This document shows, one piece after another, positions 23,576-28,385 of a stretch of DNA of 28,385 nucleotides. Under the pieces are notes generated by a model. It saw only the letters and a list, made by a program, of their open reading frames with translations, had not been told where the DNA came from and did not search any database. How positions within the stretch are numbered: position 1 is the stretch's first letter; each line of letters begins with the position of its first letter. This DNA comes from Alphaproteobacteria bacterium (GTDB taxonomy: Bacteria > Pseudomonadota > Alphaproteobacteria > Micavibrionales > CSBR16-224), in the NCBI GenBank assembly GCA_006226225.1, contig SBHI01000170.1, positions 1 to 28,385 of the forward strand, given 5' to 3'. A program made the translations under genes and the position numbers.

Positions 23576-23701
23576 ATGACAAAAGAAGAAGAAAAAAAGA
23601 TCAAACGCCTGCTGGTCGTTGTTATTTTCCTTGGTATTGTGATGGTTGTAATGCTGGGTTTTGTCATCTATGGCATGATGCAGCAGCTGGCGACACTTTA
23701 G
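23576..23701 (+). CDS. Small single-pass membrane peptide (41 aa)
   Basis: ATG at 23576 and TAG at 23699-23701. The peptide starts MTKEEEKKIKRLLVVVIFLG and continues with one strongly hydrophobic helix (about 12-33), then a short tail MMQQLATL. The charged N-terminus plus one helix is a typical small inner-membrane protein, N-in by the positive-inside rule. It sits between the sigma-54 promoter region of the divergent flgF operon and the convergent mscS gene, whose stop codon it overlaps by 2-3 bases. Small single-pass proteins are often found beside flagellar operons in alphaproteobacteria, but I cannot name this one. The SD is weak (GGGA about 13 nt upstream). It is short enough that gene callers may miss it. 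Confidence 0.6.
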   Translation: MTKEEEKKIKRLLVVVIFLGIVMVVMLGFVIYGMMQQLATL

Positions 23702-25194
23702 TTTTTCACCTGCGCTTCCGCCGCCATTTCCTGACGAAGATCATTTTTCAGATGCGCCAGAATTTCCGGTGCCATTGACCGCAGATGCAGATCGCGCTGC
23801 GGATAGGGAATATCAATGCCGTGTTCATGGAATTTATCCCAGACACGCAGCAGCACATCACTGATGATATTACCGATACCGTTAACGGGGTCATTGATCC
23901 AGCCGCGGATTTCCAGATCGACGGCACTGTCACCAAAGCCTGTCAGACGCACAACGGGTTTCGGGAACTGTTTGACGCGCGGCTCTTCGACGGCGGCTTC
24001 AAGGCAGAGTTCCATCGCCTTGCGCACATCACTATTATAAGAGACGCCGACCTTGATCGGGATACGGACATCATTATTACTGAAAGACCAGTTTTCCACC
24101 TTCTCGGTAATCAGCAGTTCATTTGGTATCAAATGCTCGCGGCCGTCGCGCTGAATAATCGACACATAGCGCGCACCCAGCGTATTCACCCAGCCGAAAC
24201 TGCCTTCCACCGCAATCACATCACCCGGTTTGATGGAACGATCCAAAAGCAGGATGATACCGCTGACAAAGTTGGAGACGACTTTTTGCAAACCGAAACC
24301 GATACCGACACCGATGGCACCACCAAGGATCGCAAAGGAGGTCAAGTCAACCCCGATGGCGTTCAGGCCGAGCAGGAAGGCCGCCACCATCAGCGAAATG
24401 CGGATCAGCTTGGTCAACAACACGCGCAATGACGGTGTCATCTCCTCGATCCGTTTGACATGTTTTTCACTGACCCGCGACAGGATGGTCGCCGTCCACA
24501 GGAACAGGACAAAATAGAAAATTCCCTTGATCACGGTCAGCAGCGATATTTTATTGGCGCCGATGCCGAACTGGATACTGTCCAGCACCGATGTTGTCGG
24601 CCCCCACCAGCCGAGTATCTGCAGGGCGGCAATGGCCCAGATGACCCCCGCAACCCATTTCGCGATTACACGCGACTGAATCAGCGTGGAAATAAAGCGG
24701 ATGACCGTTCCCGCAACCGCCAGTTTCATGGCAATACTCAGCAAATCAGCCGGCCAGGACAGCCATGCGGCAACCTGCGTACAGGTCAGCAGAAAGACCG
24801 CCAGAATAGCCGGAAAGAAAACGCGGTTGACCCGCCGAATCCATAATTTTCCGGTTTCCGAGAAAATCGGCTTTTCCGCTTCATCCACCAATTTGCGGAA
24901 TTTCTTCTGCCACATGACGGAAATCGTATAGGCCAGCGACGACAGCCCCAGAATAACGGCTAATTGAAACAGGCTGCCCGCTTCAAAGAAATCCTGAATC
25001 TGCACCCAAACGCCTTGTGCGCTTTCATGCAGATCAATATCGCCTTTGATTTGAATGATGGAGGTGTCTTGCTTGCCCTGCAGCTCCGCCATTGATTGCG
25101 CCATATCCTCGACTTCCGGCTGCGGCGGCGGAGCCTCCGAGGCAGGAAGACGTTTTGCGGGCATGCGCATCATTTTTGACAGCGGGTCGCTCAT
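23698..25194 (-). CDS. MscS-family mechanosensitive ion channel
   Basis: The protein has 498 residues. A polar N-terminal region (1 to about 65) is followed by about six hydrophobic segments. The last is the MscS pore helix, ILGGAIGVGIGFGLQKVVSN then FVSGIILLLDRSIKPGDVI. The beta domain (VEGSFGWVNTLGARYVSIIQ, then RDGREHLIPNELLITEKVEN) and the alpha/beta cytoplasmic domain follow, ending HEHGIDIPYPQRDLHL. It is larger than E. coli MscS (286) and nearer the multi-helix YnaI/YbdG size. It should gate on membrane tension during osmotic downshift. The ATG at 25194 has an AAAGG SD. The stop overlaps the small plus-strand ORF. Confidence 0.95.
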   Translation of the reverse strand: MSDPLSKMMRMPAKRLPASEAPPPQPEVEDMAQSMAELQGKQDTSIIQIKGDIDLHESAQGVWVQIQDFFEAGSLFQLAVILGLSSLAYTISVMWQKKFRKLVDEAEKPIFSETGKLWIRRVNRVFFPAILAVFLLTCTQVAAWLSWPADLLSIAMKLAVAGTVIRFISTLIQSRVIAKWVAGVIWAIAALQILGWWGPTTSVLDSIQFGIGANKISLLTVIKGIFYFVLFLWTATILSRVSEKHVKRIEEMTPSLRVLLTKLIRISLMVAAFLLGLNAIGVDLTSFAILGGAIGVGIGFGLQKVVSNFVSGIILLLDRSIKPGDVIAVEGSFGWVNTLGARYVSIIQRDGREHLIPNELLITEKVENWSFSNNDVRIPIKVGVSYNSDVRKAMELCLEAAVEEPRVKQFPKPVVRLTGFGDSAVDLEIRGWINDPVNGIGNIISDVLLRVWDKFHEHGIDIPYPQRDLHLRSMAPEILAHLKNDLRQEMAAEAQVKN

Positions 25195-25212
25195 GCAAAA
25201 AAACCTTTAAAT

Positions 25213-25218
25213 ATTATA
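25213..25218 (-). promoter_or_regulatory. Candidate -10 element of the mscS-family gene
   Basis: TATAAT on the minus strand lies 19-24 bp before the ATG. The -35 region at the right distance (TTATGA) is poor. Confidence 0.3.
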
Positions 25219-25279
25219 ACATTCGGCGGATTTCATCATAATACAACGCAAGCACGGAATCCAATCTCTTTTGATAAAG

Positions 25280-25310
25280 ATTGACATCTATATTTATCTT
25301 ATGGCAATTT
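25280..25310 (+). promoter_or_regulatory. Promoter-like element of ankyrin gene 1, duplicated before ankyrin gene 2
   Basis: ATTGAC, 15 bases, then ATGGCAATTT. It matches 25992-26022 in sequence and spacing. TTGACA (25281-25286) is a perfect -35. The -10 is not consensus. Confidence 0.4.
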
Positions 25311-25335
25311 AATGTCTTGTAAATTTTCCGCTGTG

Positions 25336-25962
25336 ATGGGGCTTATCATCGACTATCCGACCACAAAGCTTTTTCGTGCCGTACAATCCGGCAATATCGC
25401 CGGCATTGATGCTGCGCTGGCCGATGGGGCAGCGATCGACAGCCGTGACGACAACGGCAATACCGCTGTGATGAACGCCGCCTATGAAGGTAAAAACGCC
25501 GTCTTGCGCCATTTACTTGAAAAAGGTGCCGACCCGCATGCCGAGAATGAATTTAAAAGCCGTGCCATCGGCGTTGCCGCCTTTCGCAATAATATCGAGG
25601 CTCTGCGTCTGCTGATATCCCATGGCGCCGATCCGAACCACGCCAATGATTACGGCGAAACACCGCTGATTTACGCCGCCAAATACGGCTATGGCGAAAT
25701 GGCGCAGGAGTTGCTGGATAAAGGCGCGGATCCTGAATTATCTCCCCTGATGGATAAAGAGCCATTGGCGATTGCACGACTCAACAGCTTTTACACCGTT
25801 GCCGATATTATTGACGCAGGTATCGTGAAGAAAAGGAAACGGGAAGAGATCGAAGCAAAAACCGCTTTTCAAAAAGCCGCCGCTCAGAAAAAGAAAGACC
25901 GCCAGCTGGAATGCCAGCGCAATCTGCGCAATTATACCCGCAGAAACTGCCCGCGCCGTTAG
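25336..25962 (+). CDS. Ankyrin-repeat protein 1
   Basis: The protein has 208 residues from the ATG at 25336 (MGLIIDYPTTKLFRAVQSGN). It holds about four ankyrin repeats (residues about 10-150), recognised by ADGAAIDSRDDNGNTAVMNA, LLEKGADPHAENEFKSRAIG and ISHGADPNHANDYGETPLIY. A basic coiled tail ends NLRNYTRRNCPRR. An in-frame ATG at 25312 adds 8 residues, but the promoter-like element ends at 25310, leaving no room for a leader there, and neither start has a good SD. It is a tandem paralog of the next gene. There is no signal peptide, so it is predicted to be cytoplasmic, mediating protein-protein contact. The partner is unknown. Confidence 0.85.
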   Translation: MGLIIDYPTTKLFRAVQSGNIAGIDAALADGAAIDSRDDNGNTAVMNAAYEGKNAVLRHLLEKGADPHAENEFKSRAIGVAAFRNNIEALRLLISHGADPNHANDYGETPLIYAAKYGYGEMAQELLDKGADPELSPLMDKEPLAIARLNSFYTVADIIDAGIVKKRKREEIEAKTAFQKAAAQKKKDRQLECQRNLRNYTRRNCPRR

Positions 25963-25991
25963 GCCAACCTTCGCAAGAGCTGTTCTTGGAT

Positions 25992-26022
25992 ATTGACTCC
26001 CACCCATATATTATGGTAATTT
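25992..26022 (+). promoter_or_regulatory. Promoter-like element of ankyrin gene 2
   Basis: ATTGAC, 15 bases, then ATGGTAATTT, the same as the element before ankyrin gene 1. An overlapping sigma70-type reading is TTGGAT (25986-25991), 17 bp, TATTAT (26009-26014). Confidence 0.45.
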
Positions 26023-26061
26023 TCTGACGTTTCTCTTATACAGACAACGCAGAACCATACC

Positions 26062-26673
26062 ATGTACGAAGTTTTGAAAGAGCGGCTGTTTGATGCCATA
26101 CAGAATGAAGATATCGCGGCGATTGATGCCGCGCTGGCGGATGGTGCCAATATCAATGCACATGACGGATTTGGCGAAACACCTTTGATACGCGCCGTTC
26201 ATAAAGACCCGAAAATTCTGCATCATTTGCTTAAAAGAAATGCCGATGTGCATGTAGTGGATAATTTTTACAATGCCCCCATTAGCGTTGCCGTCTTCTA
26301 CAACCGTCCGGATGCCGCACAGTTGCTGCTGGCGCATGGCAGCGATGCCGATCATGTCAATAATTACGGTGAAACACCGCTGATTTACACAGCCAAATAT
26401 GATTATCCGGAGATAGCCAAGCTGTTGCTGGAACACGGTGCCGACCCTGAACGCGCACCGCGCCGTGACAACAAACCGCTGGACATCGCCCGCAACGCAA
26501 AACACGAGACTGTCGCCGTATTGATTGAAGAGGCCTTGCAGGGAAAACTGCTGAAAGAAGAAGAGGACAACCGTCGGGCCTTTGAAAAAGCCCAAAAGCA
26601 AAAAAAGGGAAAAGCACTACAGAACACGCAGGGAAATCTACGCAACTATCTGCACAGGCCGCGACGTCGCTAA
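26062..26673 (+). CDS. Ankyrin-repeat protein 2
   Basis: The protein has 203 residues. Starting at MYEVLKERLFDAIQNEDIAA it has about four ankyrin repeats (ADGANINAHDGFGETPLIRA, LLAHGSDADHVNNYGETPLI, LLLEHGADPERAPRRDNKPL). A charged helix (EEEDNRRAFEKAQKQKKGKA) and a basic tail, QGNLRNYLHRPRRR, follow. Matching blocks in ankyrin protein 1 include IDAALADGA, YGETPLIY.AKY and the NLRNY tail, so the two arose by tandem duplication. The start codon has only a weak SD. No secretion signal is seen. It is convergent with the alpha/beta hydrolase gene. Confidence 0.87.
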   Translation: MYEVLKERLFDAIQNEDIAAIDAALADGANINAHDGFGETPLIRAVHKDPKILHHLLKRNADVHVVDNFYNAPISVAVFYNRPDAAQLLLAHGSDADHVNNYGETPLIYTAKYDYPEIAKLLLEHGADPERAPRRDNKPLDIARNAKHETVAVLIEEALQGKLLKEEEDNRRAFEKAQKQKKGKALQNTQGNLRNYLHRPRRR

Positions 26674-26685
26674 GCTGCGTTTTAC

Positions 26686-26731
26686 CCTGTCCTCAGGCAG
26701 ATTTTTGTCCTGCCGTCAGGCAAATCTTTGT
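26686..26731. repeat. Tandem 23-bp direct repeat at the hydrolase stop codon
   Basis: Two abutting 23-bp units (26686-26708 and 26709-26731) agree at 19 of 23 positions. The second unit encodes the hydrolase C-terminus and its stop; the first is a decayed copy just downstream. Confidence 0.6.
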
Positions 26732-27507
26732 AAAGGCTCCTGCCCTTTTTGCAGCCATTCCGACAGAATATCCGCCACCAGCGCCGCATCCTCGGGCTTA
26801 TCAAGCATATGCGTTGCGCCGTCCATGGAAATCAGAAAACGCGGTCCCGTTGCGCGGTCATAAATCACCTGCGCATTGGCAAAATCCACCATATCGTCTT
26901 CCGGCGCATGGAATACAAATACCGCGCCGCCGAAATCGCGCGTATCCTGCGCAACATCATGACTGGCCATGTCCGAGAAAAATTCTTTTTTCAAAAAATA
27001 CTGCCGTCCGGCAACAATCAGCTCCACCTTGCCATCCGTTTCCAGCAATTGCTGATGATCTTGAAAATGGCGCAGCACATGCGCGGGGTCGCGCGGCGAG
27101 CCGATGGTCGCCACGGTTTTGATATCCGCCCCCAGTTCGCGTGTTGCCGCCAGCGCTGCCGCGCCGCCCATACTGTGACCAACCAGCAATGACGGCGCCT
27201 GATAATTCTCGCGCAGGAATGCCGCCGCAGACAGCACATCCCCCAGACTGGTTGAAAATGTACTATCGGCAAAACTGCCGCCGCTATCGCCCAGCCCCGT
27301 AAAATCAAAACGCAGCATGGCCACGCCGCGATCCGCCAATGCCTTGCAGGTTTTCGCCGGTGCAAAAAACTCTTTGCTGCAGGTAAAGCAATGCATGAAC
27401 AAACCGAAATGTGTGATTTCGCGATCAAGGGGGAGTTCCAGCCGCCCTGCCAGCAGGTCGCCTTTGCGGTTCGGAAATTTGACGGGAACGGTTTTATGCT
27501 GTTTCAT
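26716..27507 (-). CDS. Alpha/beta hydrolase
   Basis: The protein has 263 residues. The fold's elements are in order: FMHCFTCSKEF oxyanion region, ADRGVAMLRFDFTGLGDSGG, nucleophile elbow GHSMGG with Ser112, acid candidates Asp204/Asp205 in HAPEDDMVDF, and His233 in GATHML. The sequence resembles the hydrolase half of the bifunctional hydrolase/OsmC proteins, but no OsmC domain follows here. There is no signal peptide, so it is cytoplasmic. The substrate is unknown; related proteins are esterases or acyl hydrolases. It is divergent from the fatty-acid-hydroxylase gene with 144 bp between starts. Confidence 0.9.
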   Translation of the reverse strand: MKQHKTVPVKFPNRKGDLLAGRLELPLDREITHFGLFMHCFTCSKEFFAPAKTCKALADRGVAMLRFDFTGLGDSGGSFADSTFSTSLGDVLSAAAFLRENYQAPSLLVGHSMGGAAALAATRELGADIKTVATIGSPRDPAHVLRHFQDHQQLLETDGKVELIVAGRQYFLKKEFFSDMASHDVAQDTRDFGGAVFVFHAPEDDMVDFANAQVIYDRATGPRFLISMDGATHMLDKPEDAALVADILSEWLQKGQEPLQRFA

Positions 27508-27579
27508 TTAGGCGCCCTCTTCCTCTTTCATTCTTGCCGTTCTTATTGCAGCGGCATTTAGGAATTTATTGTACAGTTA

Positions 27580-27588
27580 TGATATAAT
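27580..27588 (+). promoter_or_regulatory. Extended -10 promoter of the fatty-acid-hydroxylase gene
   Basis: TGATATAAT (27580-27588) is a perfect extended -10. No clear -35 lies upstream, as such promoters tolerate. The leader would be about 57 nt. Confidence 0.45.
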
Positions 27589-27651
27589 ATACGAAGATAA
27601 ACAAAAGCAAGAACATCCCGCGAACATTCAAGGGGCTGTGATTAGGCCGAT

Positions 27652-28385
27652 ATGCAAACCGAACTGATAAATCTCTTCAAAGATGCCTATCTTGTGACCC
27701 TGCCCCTGATCGGCTGGGGCGTGCTGGCCTTTTTTGTCGAAAAGATACGCCCCGCACATAAAGAGCGCCCCTTCATCACGACTGCGACCAAACTGGAAGT
27801 GGCCATGTATTATCTGTCCATGATTGTGATGCGGCCGTTTCTAGAATTTTTGATGCTGCTGATTATCTTCTATTTTTTGCAAGACAATTTTGTGCATGCG
27901 GGCGGTGAAAAACTGATTTCTGCCTGGCCGTTCTGGCTGCAGATTGCCGCCGCACTGCTGGTCGCCGATTTTTCAGCCTATTGGCGGCACCGCTTTATGC
28001 ATGTCAATAAAAAGGGCTGGCTGTTTCATTCCATCCACCATGATGCGAAAGCCATTACCTGGACAACGGCCTTCCGCCTGCATCCGGGCGACCTTGCCGT
28101 TGCCTTTCTCGTGGATTCCCTGTTGCTGCATTGGCTGGGCTTTCCGCATCCGGTTATTCTTTACGCTGCCGCTGTCGTTTATGCCGCTGGCCTCCTGACC
28201 CATTTCAATATTGATCTCGATTGGGGGAAACCACTGCGTTATATCATCACATCCCCGAATTACCACCGCTGGCATCACGGTTTGGAAAAAGAGGCCGTGG
28301 ATAAAAACTTTTCCGTGCTGTTTCCTTTTATTGATCTGGCCTTTGGCACATTTTATTATCCGCCCCGCCTGCCGAAGGCATACGG
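27652..28385 (+). CDS. Fatty acid hydroxylase / sterol desaturase family membrane protein (C-terminus cut by the edge)
   Basis: 244 codons are visible from the ATG at 27652; the stop lies beyond the window. Four or five hydrophobic segments surround the di-iron histidine motifs HRFMH (113-117), HSIHH (126-130) and NYHRWHH (His205, 208, 209), the signature of the superfamily. The aspartate-rich loop NIDLDWGK and VLFPFIDLAFGTFYYPPRLP complete the pattern. Members insert hydroxyl groups or double bonds into lipid or carotenoid chains in the inner membrane. The substrate cannot be told from sequence. It is divergent from the hydrolase gene. Confidence 0.9.
   Translation, partial: MQTELINLFKDAYLVTLPLIGWGVLAFFVEKIRPAHKERPFITTATKLEVAMYYLSMIVMRPFLEFLMLLIIFYFLQDNFVHAGGEKLISAWPFWLQIAAALLVADFSAYWRHRFMHVNKKGWLFHSIHHDAKAITWTTAFRLHPGDLAVAFLVDSLLLHWLGFPHPVILYAAAVVYAAGLLTHFNIDLDWGKPLRYIITSPNYHRWHHGLEKEAVDKNFSVLFPFIDLAFGTFYYPPRLPKAY

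Noticed and set aside
1..28385. CRISPR arrays, insertion sequences, tRNA or rRNA genes
   Set aside because: No regularly spaced repeats, transposase motifs, terminal inverted repeats or conserved tRNA/rRNA stretches were seen on either strand.

Overview
The window reads as chromosomal DNA of a flagellated Gram-negative bacterium, most likely an alphaproteobacterium. The indications are a flgF-flgG-flgA-flgH operon behind a sigma-54-type promoter, a zf-CHCC protein next to an IscU-like scaffold, a ProXp-ala editing protein, a YgjP-type metalloprotease, and KdsA (lipopolysaccharide synthesis). The order cannot be fixed by eye. I see no rRNA, tRNA, insertion sequence, phage or CRISPR array. Gene density is high, with no gap above about 260 bp.

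Layout. 1-5025 (minus) is most of a very large periplasmic alpha-2-macroglobulin with an intact thioester, cut by the left edge. It is divergent from 5169-8024 (plus), a secreted subtilisin-like protease with a C-terminal beta-barrel. 8021-10306 (minus) holds a multi-pass membrane protein and a coiled-coil/LPD7-like protein with its own strong promoter. 10479-13440 (minus) is a compact unit, kdsA - cysS - zf-CHCC - IscU-like scaffold. 13559-14693 (plus) is prfB with a textbook +1 programmed frameshift. 14705-17085 (minus) has two tandem pairs of unrecognised paralogous membrane proteins, the second pair coupled to a YgjP-type metalloprotease (17082-17870). 17956-19626 (minus) is a small protein-quality unit: ProXp-ala, CnoX/YbbN and Trm112. 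19884-23319 (minus) is the flagellar rod/L-ring operon, with a sigma-54 promoter at its head and a rho-independent terminator at its end. 23576-23701 (plus) encodes a 41-residue membrane peptide. 23698-25194 (minus) is a MscS channel. 25336-26673 (plus) holds two tandem ankyrin-repeat genes whose upstream elements are also duplicated. 26716-27507 (minus) is an alpha/beta hydrolase, and 27652 to the right edge (plus) is a fatty-acid-hydroxylase/sterol-desaturase family enzyme.

How it fits together. Envelope functions dominate: protease and protease trap, mechanosensitive channel, flagellar rod and L-ring, KDO-8-phosphate synthesis, lipid hydroxylase and several membrane proteins of unknown function. 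A second theme is translation fidelity and protein quality (CysS, RF2, ProXp-ala, Trm112, CnoX). The most novel-looking material is the three sets of tandem paralogs: the 'FKH-tail' pair at 14705-16024, the 'SAGLTF' pair at 16107-17085 and the ankyrin pair at 25336-26673. The adjacent protease and macroglobulin pair and the LPD7-like coiled-coil protein also stand out. All family names come from motif recognition by eye; no database search was run.
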